64,000 nucleotides of DNA from Gymnothorax reevesii (Eukaryota > Chordata > Actinopteri > Anguilliformes > Muraenidae), in NCBI GenBank assembly GCA_029721435.1, contig CM056588.1, positions 35,929,930 to 35,993,929 on the forward strand, in the 5' to 3' direction. The notes under the pieces were generated by a model, which worked only from the letters and a program-made list of their open reading frames with translations, was not told where the DNA came from and made no database searches. The number at the start of each line of letters is the position of its first letter. Positions within the stretch are counted from its first letter, which is position 1. A program made the translations under genes and the position numbers. Positions 34,830 through 45,992 of the stretch are shown piece after piece.

Positions 34830-35520
34830 GCATTACCCCAGCATATGTTTGATCAATCTTTCACACATCCTTAATAATCATGTAAAGTTTCATGATGTTA
34901 CATGATGCGTCAAAGTAGAAGAGATGCTAAAATGAGATAGATTGATGGTGGCCATCTCGTTTGAACAATCACCAAGTACTTAATATTAATTAATATCCAT
35001 AAGACCCAAGATAAACATGAAGAAAGTAAAATTTTGAGCTGAATGGTCAATTGATTTCTGAGTAATGACTATTTGTTTGCTGTAGCGCCACCTATGGGCA
35101 GATTTATATAAAATTTGCTAGACTTTAGTCTGATGACCTGTTGATGTAGTTTGGTGATGACAGGACATTGCATTAAGGAGTTAGAGCTCATTACAGCAAT
35201 AACGGCCATACCCACAAAATTCATCAGCAAACTGCAACCACATCTTTTTATGTAGAAACTTTGTGTATAAAACATGGTTGATATGTACACAAAGTTTTAC
35301 GAGAAAATATCAAACAGTTTTCATGTTATTCTCTTGACAACAACTGTACACAAATGGACACACAGCCAGAGTAGCGGACAAACAGAGCAAAAGCTATATT
35401 ATATAAAACTCCTGGAGCAGGGGCAAAAAACATTGGCAGACAACAAAAAGTGTGCGACAGATATGTCAGACATACAAATTCTCAGACATAAAAAATTTCT
35501 TTTTTTATACTAAGGGAAAA
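34830..35520. repeat. probable degraded modular repeat
   Basis: Contains phrases like those in the 4-kb element (aaagtttcatgatg, gagttagagctcattac, and a GGACAAACAGAGC tract near 35377), but no clean ends. The phrase tagcgccacctatgggc is of a type seen in dispersed fish repeats. Family membership is an inference from shared wording only. Confidence 0.35.
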
Positions 35521-36458
35521 AATACTTTTTGTTGATTATATAACTGCACTTAAACAAATCAAAATGCACACACTTCCTCCTTATTGTTTGCCATCTCTGG
35601 AAAAAGGTTTTGTTTAAGACAAACAAAGGGATTTTAGATGACCCTGCAACTGCTTTTCACTGTTCTGTTCCCCATTCCATCTGTTCATTTCTTACATGAT
35701 TTATGTGCAACACACCCCAATAGACTGCAACTTAAAACAGCATTTATGTTCGTATAAATAACATGTTATACAGCTGGATGTCTCGCAGTTTATCAGCTTT
35801 ATGTTAAACAGCTCATACAAGAAGCAACAGGTGTTCCACCTACAATCTAAACTCGCAACCCTTGACATGCTATACCGCAACAGGGCTGGCGTGGGCCCAG
35901 AGGCCTGTACCCAGGAGGGGTTAGCATGTTAGCTGCATAACGCAGCACGGTATTTGCCAAAATCACACACTTCGGTGCCAAATTCAAGATAAAATCATAA
36001 TCTGAATGATCTCCAGGTGAGGTTCAGAGGCATGTTGCACATTAAAGTGCAAACAGCTGGGTTTAATCAAGGACTGTAAAGACTTTTCTCTCTCACTCAA
36101 ACCTGCTAGGCCAGCACATCACTCTGAGATAATGCATGTGGACTGTTCACATTTCATCATTAAATACTGCTGTTTTAGAGCCGCCTCAAATAAATCCCTG
36201 TCAGTCAAGGTAATGTCAATGATGACAGTCTCTCAGCACATCTCTCCAGTCTCGTCTTGCTGGGTTTACCACCAAAACAAAACAAAATGTGTGAGCACTA
36301 ATACTGGATGATCAGCGCCCTACAGCCTGTTTGACCACAGGCCCTGTTTTAGGATAAACAGGCCTGAAAATGAAGAACAAGGGTCTTTGTCCCCCTTACG
36401 TAACACTTCAAGTCTAGCAATAAAGGCACCTAGGCATTGCAAAATTTTCACCCTTTTA
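35521..36458. other. low-copy sequence, no gene seen
   Basis: AT-rich and repeat-free up to the Tc1-like element. Confidence 0.45.
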
Positions 36459-38058
36459 CAACCCCAATTCTGTTGGGACTAAGTGTAAATTGTGATTAAA
36501 ATCAAAACGAAATGACTATCAAATCACACCAGCCAGTATTTTATTCACAATAGAACAGAGATAACATAGCAAATGTCGAAACTGAGAAACTCTACAATTT
36601 TATCCACAAAATGAGCTCATTTCAAATTTTATGGCTGCAACAGGTCTCAGGGAAGTTGGCACAGGGGCCAGTTTACCATAGTGTAGCATCACCTCTTCTT
36701 TTTAACACAGAGTGGAGGCGTCTGGGCATTGAGGAGACAAGTTTCTTGAGTTTAGCCATTGGAATTTGATCCCACTCCTGTTGAATGCAGGCTTCCAGCT
36801 ACTGGAATGTTTTGGGTCTCCTTTGATGGACTTTTTGTTTAATTGTATGCCAATTGTTCTCAATCAGTGAAAGATCAGGACTGCAGGCAGGCCAGTTCAG
36901 CACATGGACTCTTTTACTACAAAGTCATGCTGTTGTAATAGCTGCAGTATGTGGTTTTGCATTGTCCTGCTGAAATACACAAGGCCTTCATTGGAATGGA
37001 TGTCATCTGGAGGAGAGCATATGTTGCTCTAAAACTTTTATATACCTATATCAGCATTCATGGCACTTTTAAAAACATACAAGTGTCCCACACTATATGC
37101 ACTCATGCATCCCCATACCATCAGAGATGCTGGCTTTTGAACTGAATGCTGATAACAGGAGGGGTGGTCTTTCTCCTCTTTAGCCCGGAGGACACAACGC
37201 CCATGATTTCCAACAAGAATGTCAAATTTGGACTTGTCTGACCACAGGACACTTTACCACTTTGCTACTGTCCATTTTAGATGAGCCTTGGCCCACAGAA
37301 CACAGCAGCGCTTCTGGATCATGCTCAACAACAGCTTCCTTTTTGCATGATAGAGTTTAAGGGGCCATCTGTGGATGGCACAGCGGACTGTGTTTACAGA
37401 CAGTGGTTTCTTGAAGTATTCCTGGGCCCATGTAGTAATGTCAATGACAGAATCATGCCAGTGAGTGATGCAGAGGCGTCTGAGGGCCCGAAGATCACGG
37501 GCATCCAGTAAAGGTCTTCGGCTTTGTCCCTTACACACAGAGATTTTTCCAGTTTCTCTGAATCTTTTGATGATGTTATGCACTGTCAATGATGAGACCT
37601 TCAAAGCCTTTGCAAATTTGACATTGAGGAACATTGTCTTTAAAGTATTCCACAATTTTTTTACACAAGCCTTCATGGGTTGGAGAGCCTCTGGCCATCT
37701 TTACTTCTGAGAGACTCAGCCTCTCTAAGACATCCCTTTTATAGTCAATCATGTTACACACCTGATGCCAGTTAACTTAATTACTTGCTAAATGTTCTTT
37801 CAGCTGATTCTCTTATATTTTAATTGCTTTTTCAGCCCTTTTTTTGGCTTTGTCCCAACTTTGAGACCTGTTGCAGCCAGAAAATTTGAAAAAAGCCAAT
37901 TTTGTGGATAAAAATGTAAAATGTGTCAGTTTCAACATTTGAAATGTTATCTATGTTCTATTGTAAATAACATACTGCCTCAGGTGATCTGAAAGTCACT
38001 GCATTTTTATTTTATTCACAATTTACACTTCGTCCCAACTATTTCGGAATTGGGGTTG
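36459..38058 (-). mobile_element. complete-length Tc1/mariner-like transposon, inactivated
   Basis: 1600-bp element flanked by TA on both sides (36457-36458 and 38059-38060). The termini are inverted: the left begins CAACCCCAATTCTGTTGGGA and the right, read on the minus strand, begins CAACCCCAATTCCGAAATAG. The left copy has a short internal deletion in the repeat. The interior holds a broken transposase on the minus strand. The TA duplication and helix-turn-helix protein place it in the Tc1/mariner superfamily. A second member of the same family lies at 48049 in the opposite orientation. Confidence 0.93.
37150..37761 (-). pseudogene. Tc1-like transposase, disrupted
   Basis: The N-terminal part on the minus strand starts near 37700 (frame MARGSPTHEGLCKKIVEYF), then shifts frame to a 140-codon segment at 37676-37254. 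This contains the DNA-binding helix-turn-helix (ALKVSSLTVHNIIKRFRETG), a Q/R-rich linker and the start of the RNase H-like domain (CVLWAKAHLKWTVAKW). A TAA stop then falls where the copy at 48 kb has CAA, just ahead of the SVLWSDES-type first catalytic Asp. The catalytic domain therefore cannot be made. The frameshift, the nonsense change and later disruptions show a dead copy. Confidence 0.88.
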
Positions 38059-38224
38059 TATGTCTCCATAGTTACCAAGACAGAAGGTCTGTTTTGGACC
38101 ACTGAACCACTTGGGATCGGGCTACTTTTCATGGAGCAAAGTCAGTCAATTTGACAGAATGTGTGACTATTGACATCCTACAGCCACCTCTGGTGGATTT
38201 ATTTTAAATCTGGCACAGATTAAG

Positions 38225-38365
38225 GTGGGAACACTGGGAGAACACAAAGAGAACATTGAGAGAATAACACTAACCCTACATTGAGGTCCAGGCCAGCAGG
38301 TGCTCAAAACTGATGCCTTGTTACCGTAAAACAAGAGCGCTGACCGCTACACTACCATGCTGCCC
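38225..38365 (-). repeat. degraded L2-like tail fragment
   Basis: Phrases gtccaggccagcaggtgctc and gctgaccgctacactaccatgctgccc correspond to the head of the same repeat family. It merges into the left unit of the 206-bp tandem duplication. Confidence 0.45.
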
Positions 38366-38757
38366 AAGATCAGTTTTGATAAGTTACAAGTATAACAAAT
38401 TACAAACCAAATTTGAAAATGGCTGCCTCTCACACCTCTCTTTTGGAAAACCACACTTCGAGGTCAAGCACACAATGGATTTGTCCATAAAACCTGCCGA
38501 TCTTAACCTGTGGGATGGTTAGCTTCAGTCATACTGGTCCGAGTGCCACCCACTACACGACCATGCTGCCCAAGATCAGTTTCCATAAGTTACAATTACA
38601 ACAAAATATAAACCAAATTTGAAAATGGCCGCCATTCGCACCTCTCTTACGGTAAAAAAAAAAAAAAAAACCCCTCGAGGTCAAGCACACAAAGGATTTG
38701 TCCATCAAACTTTCCGCTGTATACCTGTGGGTTTGTTAGCTTCAGTCACAGAAGCCT
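38345..38757. repeat. 206-bp tandem duplication
   Basis: CCATGCTGCCCAAGATCAGT occurs at 38355 and 38561. Both units continue through ttgaaaatggc, cacctctctt, cgaggtcaagcacaca, ggatttgtcca and gttagcttcagtcac. Unit 2 carries an A17 run (38656-38672) absent from unit 1. Confidence 0.9.
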
Positions 38758-39692
38758 AGCTTTGGGAGAGTGGGGGCAGGGTCAGGGGCCGTTGTCATGG
38801 GGAAGGAGCGAATCTTCCACCTGGCTGGACACAGAGAGGAACAGCACGCTGGCCTAAAGATGGCGCCGGCTGTCGCCATGCCAACCGCCCAGAAGCTGCC
38901 GAAACAACACGTGCGAGGGAGAGCAAGAGGAACCCTCCCCCAAAGACACACTACAGCAGTTATCCACAACCACGCACGCCAATATTACACTCCACTCAAT
39001 ATCGACCACACACAAACATGCAGTACATGTCATTGACAATTTCAGCAAACCAGGCCAATCTCTCAGTAATGACACACTAAAGTCACAGAGTGGTATGAAC
39101 AACTGAAAGAACATACAGATTACATTATACGCTCTGACTGAACTGATCACTTATTTTCATTTTTCTTCCTCCCATACAAAACTCTTTTACCCATGGTGCA
39201 TCACTAACTGTCATTGATTTAAAATGAAAACTATGATTTATAAACCAGTAATTTAACTAGAAGTCACCCAGAGACTGCATTGCCTCCGCCATTTGGAAAT
39301 TTGTTGGCAGAGGAAGTCGAATTCGTATTTAGCATGACAAAGTATTTGTAAAAAGAAGTAATCTGACAGCTGATTTGGGCTTGAGTGTCATTTTAATGGC
39401 CGCGATAACTTTTTCAATCAACACCGGCGCTCAACAGCGCTGTCTTTACGCACGCAGATATTCTTTCAGATCCTGGAACAAGAATATGAGTCGACTCTTC
39501 TCCGAAATTTAATCACTTCCTCTGTACAGGTGCTATCAGTGTACAAAAGTTATCCATCACCTTTTGAGTTATCCCTTTAACTGATGAGTGAACAAATAAA
39601 CAAACAAACAAACACTAGTGGAACCATATCCCCTCCAAGCGTAGGCATGAAAAACATTAAAATCGAAAGTTGTGCCCAATCAGTCCACTTAC

Positions 39693-39807
39693 CTCTGCTG
39701 GGCTGAGCTGAAGAGGAGGCCCTAAGTGTGTTTGATGAAGAAGAAGATGGAGAAAGGGAGTTAAGAGGGAGCGATGAATATGACCGTCCTCTACCTGACG
39801 AGACAGA
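39693..39807 (-). CDS. possible isolated coding exon
   Basis: 115 bp on the minus strand between a strong acceptor (a 30-base pyrimidine-rich run ending cacaataacag) and a strong donor (AGCAGAG/gtaagtgg). Two of the three frames are open. One reads SVSSGRGRSYSSLPLNSLSP then SSSSSNTLRASSSAQPSRG, Ser-rich as in disordered linkers; the other reads LSRQVEDGHIHRSLLTPFLH. It is not part of the 60-62 kb gene, which ends upstream of it. Splice-site quality is the only support; no partner exon was identified. Confidence 0.3.
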
Positions 39808-42475
39808 CTGTTATTGTGCGAGAGAGAGGAGGGAGCGGAAAGTGAAGTAGAGTCACCATTCTTGGTCGCCTTGGAGACGGATGCTTTTTCAAAGGGTTCG
39901 GCCAATCAAAAGCACAGCTGATTGTGCTAGGACAAAAGGTCATGTGATGACTGAGCTGACTGTGTGTGCAGAACAAAAAGGGGGGAGTAGTTGGGGGGGG
40001 GGGGTCAGAACAAAAGTATAAGAGGCAGGAAGCGTGGGCTAGCGTAGAGAGTTTTCCGGAATTAATGTCATAGCCCAAAACTGCCCAACTTTTATGGAAC
40101 CTGTCTGTGTATTTCAATACCTCCTCACCCCGTTCTTCCTGTTTTACATACACTATACACTACTTAACCCTATTTAGCTTCACTATATACAGCACATAAC
40201 ACAACTTATTACTATATACAGCATATAACCCTATTTAACTTTACCATACACAGCACATAACCCTACTTACCATTACAACAATACAGACATGGTTCAAACA
40301 GGAGTTGATTAAAATCTGATCAGAGGTGCAATTCTGAAGTTCTTGATAATTATCCTACCAAGTGTCTGTCTGTCCCTGTCTGACAGCTTTGACTTGTGGC
40401 TACTGTTCTGTTTATCTGTTGCTGCTTTTGGTGTTAGTTAACCGCTTAAATTCATCAAACTAACCACCATTTGCAATAATAATTGCTGAGTACAGTCATA
40501 TCCATTTTTTCTACAAGGGCAGTCACATGCTTGAAATCCAATACCTTCTCATCTCAGCAGCTGTCGAAGTTCCCAAAGATGTGCTACACCTGTGGCTTAT
40601 CCTTCATCTTTTGGTCCAGTGCATCCCAAACCAGCTTGATTTTAAAGCACGTGTAGGAAAATGGAAGTTAGTAGTTTGTCAGCTTATCTGGCCAAATATG
40701 GCATCTTCATGAATTGCAAAATCTTTGGTACTATTGTGTGTGAAGTGATTCAACTTTTAAAAGTTTACCTCTCACCGTGTGTTATGTAAGGCAATGTACT
40801 GAAACAGAACCAGATAAGTGCACCCAAACTTTTGACTGGTGATGTGCTGTGATCCGGCGCACTGACACGAAGTTGAAACTGAGTAAAATCGAGTCGTTGC
40901 TCACAGACTTACGGACATCACTGTTTGTGCAATTTACTGCTCTCCCCCCTCAGCTGAGAGAGACACTCTGTCTCCCTCTGTAATCACTAATCTCTGTGTG
41001 TTTACATACCTCTCACAGTCCCACACCAGGAACACAGGCATTCCACACTCGCTCTAAAAATTCTCAGGTAGATCAGTTTCACAGTTTTTTCTTTTTTCAA
41101 GTCAACACGTATGTTGACCTGAGTCAGGCCCTGTAGCTTCAGTGCAATATAGCAGCGATATTTTACAAATATAAAGCTTTATGACGCAGGATTTACCATA
41201 CATGAACACAATGTTGGCAAAATTGGTGAGAACACGTCACTGAAACCTCATTGACATACATAGAAAATGGACATTTTTAAATTCTAACTATCTGACATTC
41301 TAATTGAATTTGGAATTAATTGGTCAGCATTGCCTGATAGGACAGATATTCGGCTTCCATTCAAGGGCTCTCAGAAAAGGGGAAACAATTTCCACTCTGT
41401 GGAGCAGAGTTCTACAAAAACACTCTCCTTTAGAGACTGAAAATCTGTCCTATCAGCCCATACTGACTAATTCATGCCAATATCAATAAAAATGAGAGCC
41501 AATTGTAATTTAATACTGTCTGTTTTCTATACATGTCAATGAGGTTTCAGTAAAGCAGCGACACACATTTGGCTGTACAGTGCATGTTTAAACATTTACA
41601 GTGATGTCGATGATGCACCAGGGATCTCAGCGCGTTACCACATGTGCATATCATCACTCGCTTGCATTATGTAGACCCTTTATTAGTGTTAACTTGCGGA
41701 ATACTGACACAACGGCTATCACTCGGGTGGATATTTACTGAAGTATTTTAGGCTAAGTGCATCACTAAACTTGAAAACAGCAACATTTTACCGAGGAGCG
41801 TAATTTGAAAACCAGTCCTTGCACTCTAGTGCCACTCCAAATTTACACTGAACTCCTGATGAGTATATGAACACAGAAGAGCATTTTGTCGCACACACTC
41901 CGTTCTCCAGCTGAAAATTCCACTGTGACCCACTCTAAACGGGTCTTTACTGCGTTTTCTGAAGTTTTAGCCGGTCAACCTTCAATCCAGCCTGTACATT
42001 CAGCTGGGCCACCAGTTTATACCAGGTTACTCTGACAGCAAAACCAGCTTGGACCTGCCCTGTACAGATAGATGCCATCCTAGTTCAGCCACACATCGAC
42101 TATGACCAGCTGGAAGTGCCTTCAACACAGTTTAAACACAGCTCAAAACACAGATTGAGACCATCTAACACCACCTTACAATTCCTGCAGGAATTCTGTC
42201 AGGGTCTCTGAGGGCGGCTGACTTTGTGGGAGTTGCTCTCACTCTGACTAAACCCTGAGCCACGCGCTGCTTCATCAGATTCCTGCTGACCAGAGCTGTA
42301 CAGTAATGCAGGGCGGATAAAGATAATGGCCTCGCAAAGCACTCATCTCCACTGCGCACAACTTCTCTTCCCAGAACATCCTCCTCTTAAAAGCAGCTCA
42401 GCAGGTAGGAATGAGCCAGCCCTTAACCGCAGGAATATATGTGACACGGCCTTTCATTAACAGTGGTCTCACTGT

Positions 42476-42520
42476 GACACACACACACACACACACACAC
42501 ACAGATACACACACGTGCGC
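42476..42520. repeat. (CA)n microsatellite
   Basis: About 12 CA units followed by CACGTGCGCGCGC. Confidence 0.95.
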
Positions 42521-43084
42521 GCGCTCGCACTCCCATTATTGTCATTGATTAATCTAGTGAGGAAGATAAATGACTGGATTTTGTCAAACCATTCACTACC
42601 CAGACGCATGATATTATAGCATATTTATAACTAGCAGCCTCTTGGCTGTTTTGAGAGTTTTCGAGTTGACAAAGAGGACTTGAGTGCACACAATGCTGTT
42701 GCTATGTTTTGCCTAAGCGCACTATTTCTGAAGAAAAAAGCAGAAGCATTTTTTTTATTGTGTTTTTTTATTCTGCCTTTCATTTAGAATGGCAGTGGAA
42801 GCAAAAACATTTGAGGTATTTTTTATTTTTAATAAAGATTACAGGTGTTTTGGTTGCTGTGGTAACAGCTCATGAACGTGAGAAAGAAGCACAAACATGC
42901 CATCACGCAAATCTCAGTCCAGCAAAACACCACTATTCAGCCTGCCACCCTGACATTTCCCAGCCAAACCATACAAACATTTACAATAAAACCATGCATA
43001 ATTATAACCAGGATATGAGTTAAGCAACAGTCAATGACATTTCAGAAACTCAAATCCTCAAATGAGCACCAGCTGGTAATTTAT

Positions 43085-43400
43085 TGAACCATCCATCCAT
43101 TCTCTATACCGCCTCTTCCACACTAGGGTCGCGGGGAAAACTGGAGCCTTTCCTAGCTGACTATGGGCAAAAGGCAGGGACGCAACCTGGACAGCTCGCC
43201 AATCCATTGCAGGGCCCACACACCATTCACTCACACACTCATACCTATCGGCAATTTTCAGTCTCCAGGTGGCCTGATATGCATGTCTTTGTACTGTGGA
43301 AGGAAGCTGGAGTACCCAGAGGAAACACACACGAACACATGGAAAACATGCAAACTCCACACAGAAAGGCCCAAGGCTGGATTTGAAGATGATGTGAGGT
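43085..43400 (-). repeat. L2-like LINE/SINE tail
   Basis: Best copy in the window. On the minus strand it runs from GTGTGGAGTTTGCATGTTTT through GGCCCTGCAATGGATTGGCG and CAGCTAGGAAAGGCTCCAG to a terminal AATGGATGGATGG tail (43087-43099). The tail marks the retrotransposon 3' end. Confidence 0.72.
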
Positions 43401-43679
43401 AGAAGTGTCCCCCGCTGTGCCGCAGTGCCGCCCTTTATTGGTCCAGTTATAGGCTATACTGCTATCATGCCTTTGTGTTTATGCAGCAGCTGTGTATACG
43501 TGATGCCCACATTGCCCCTTTTTAAACATCAGGGACAGGCCAGAACATAATGTTGAATATACAATAATGATGTCACTTTGACAACATAAATACCATTTGC
43601 ATTGAAAAACTGCCTGAGAAATCCAACTTTGTGCAGGTGCGTGCATCAGAAGCTTTACTGCAAAAAAACCCTACCAGGA

Positions 43680-43695
43680 GCCCTCTGCTGGTCCA
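43680..43695 (-). promoter_or_regulatory. CTCF-like motif (one core mismatch)
   Basis: The minus strand reads ACCAGCAGAGGGCTC, agreeing with the CTCF core except for one position. It lies in low-copy sequence just left of a minisatellite. Confidence 0.25.
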
Positions 43696-43806
43696 GAACT
43701 ATGAAAGCAATGTCATCCAGCGAGACTGCTGCCATTACAGGAAGGAAATACAGCAATGTAAATAAACGCAGCACACCCTATTTCAGTTTCATCCCAGCCA
43801 ATGGGT

Positions 43807-44095
43807 GCTTGAGTCTGCCAACCCCAGTTTTAATAACTCAGGCCGTGTTTGAATCTACCTAACTCTGTTTAATTACCTGGGGCCCGATTTGAGTCTGCTT
43901 AACTTTGTTAAATAACCTGGAGCAGGGTTTGTGTCTGCCTAACGCTGTTTTCATAACCTCAGGACACTATTGTGTCTGCCTATCTCTCCTTAATAACCTA
44001 GAGCCTGATTTAAGTCTGCCTACCTCAGTTTTAACAGCCTGGGGCTAGGTTTGAGTCTGCCTAGCTCTGTTTGACAACCTGGGGCTGGGTCTGAG
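43807..44095. repeat. degenerate minisatellite of about 41 bp
   Basis: About seven units of the form TTTGAGTCTGCCTAACTCTG followed by TTTTAATAACCTGGGGC. Unit length varies from 39 to 42 bp. Confidence 0.85.
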
Positions 44096-44629
44096 TCACA
44101 AGGGTAGTTTGGATGGCCTGAAAAACGAGTGTCTCGGTGGATTCTTCATACTTATGCATTTGTAGAAGTCTGTTTGTCTGACTGTAGTCTGTGACATGAT
44201 TGCACTCACTCCACTTCAGCTTGTGGAGCAGAAGGCTGATTTGTGGGTGATTTGAGGAACCCTTATTACTAACTTCACAGAGCAGGGGACAAATTCAGTA
44301 AAACTCTTGGACCTGAAGCAGGTTGTGAAAAGAGTGTGCCCAGGGTGAAAGGTCAGACACATGCACCTGATATCTGATACTCAGGAGAGTAGATCCGGGA
44401 GTGAGGGGTGCGTGAGGAGTAGCTTCTATAGTGTGTGTCCTCGACAGAGGACATTACCACTTTTGCATTACCACCTCACAGCGGTCGCTATTATTATCAC
44501 AGTCTGTGTACTTTCCTGTGTGTTTCTGAACACATTAATGTGTGTGCTCGGGAGAGTTCATGCACGTGTGCATGCTTGTGAGTACATGAAGACAAGCATG
44601 TGCATGTGAACATGAGTGAACAAGCATGT

Positions 44630-44823
44630 GTGTGCGTGCGCGCGTGTGTGTGTGTGTGGTCCAGTGTGTACTATGTGTTTCTGCATGTGTTTATACTCAG
44701 ATATGCTTGAGTGAGAAAGTGACGCAAAAAGATGTGTTCTGACACTTGCTGCAGCCACATCAGCTTAGCATCCAGGATGAGCACAGTGTGTGCACCAATG
44801 TGTGTGTGTGTGTGTGTGCGTGC

Positions 44824-44864
<41 letters not shown>

Positions 44865-44885
44865 CGCTCGCGTGTGTGTGTGTCT
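44630..44885. repeat. (TG)n arrays
   Basis: TG/CG-rich segment at 44630-44657 and a long array at 44800-44882 with GCGTGCGTGCG and CGCTCGCGTG interruptions. Confidence 0.94.
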
Positions 44886-45888
44886 TAATGTGCGCCTCTC
44901 CAATTGATGCAAGGGAAATGAGTGGTACACTGAGTAAAACAGGGGAGAGTAAAGCACAGAATGAAAGATGGAAGAGGTAGTTTAACCCTCTTTCACTGCT
45001 GCTCTCAGAAATGCAGGCAGAACTAATGTCCAAATCCGAGACAAATTCCAACCTGGAGTCACATTCCCAAGGTTAACATGAGCACTAAAGAGCTTCACAT
45101 GAAATTTTCCCAAAATTTCTCTCTGCTCATTTCCCATGACCTATGACTATAGATTGGGAAATGGATAGTGTCCAAATTGGTCATGGCAAGCTGAGTCAAC
45201 CTCCACTCAAACACAGAGAGCTCATCAAATCATTCCAGACATGCGTGGAAGACTGGTGCCAGACGCATGGTTTTAGGAGGAAAGATCCTTCCAGAGCACT
45301 CTACAGTGGGAGGGACTCACAGGTAGCACTCGGTCTCAATCTCAGGTGGTGTGGTGAGGCCCCTGTATGCATTCAAGTCCAAATTCGTTTGTAAAATTAA
45401 TCTCTGAACATACAGTTTGCGTAGTTGTCTGTTTACATTTGGTTTTTACACAGATGCCATGTACATCTGATTCCATAAGTTGCGCTGATACTGTCTTTCT
45501 CCTTGTCATCCTGCTTTATACCATGACAAAACAGAGGTGAGTTTCTGCCACTACGACTAAACCAAGTCGGCTATTCCACCCTGTGACCACTAACTGAGTG
45601 GAAAAACTCTTAATATCCGCAAAATTTACCCCGCGCTAATTTTTATTCACGGTTTGATCCCGTACGTAACGACCATATAGCTTTGCAGAGGCTTCGTAAC
45701 AGCTCGCTTGTACTCGTGACATGTCGGTTTAATGTTCAGGAGAGGGAGGTTTTCGTGCTGGAGTATATATTTTACTTTCTCGGTCCAGAGCACGGTGATT
45801 TTTTTTCTCTCAAGGCCATGTCACATGGCGAATGACATGGCCATTCAGAATGGAAACTAATTTCGTGCGAAAATGAATTATTTAAATT

Positions 45889-45935
45889 TATTATTAAATT
45901 ATTATTATTATTATTATTAAATTAAATTATTACTT
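45889..45935. repeat. (TTA)n microsatellite
   Basis: Eight or more TTA/ATT units followed by AAATTAAATT. Confidence 0.93.
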
Positions 45936-45966
45936 ATTTTTAAATAACCACCAGGAATTCGGAGGG

Positions 45967-45992
45967 TTTTTTTTTTTTTTGAAAAAAAAAAA
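45967..45992. repeat. T14/A11 hairpin-forming tract
   Basis: A T run, a single G and an A run form a near-perfect stem. Confidence 0.85.

Larger units (their letters stand above)
38758..43084. other. low-copy sequence, no firm gene
   Basis: Includes the possible exon at 39693 and a short CpG-rich stretch at 38860-38935 with AAGATGGCGCC, a YY1-like promoter motif. The rest is AT-rich with a CA array at 42476. Confidence 0.4.
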
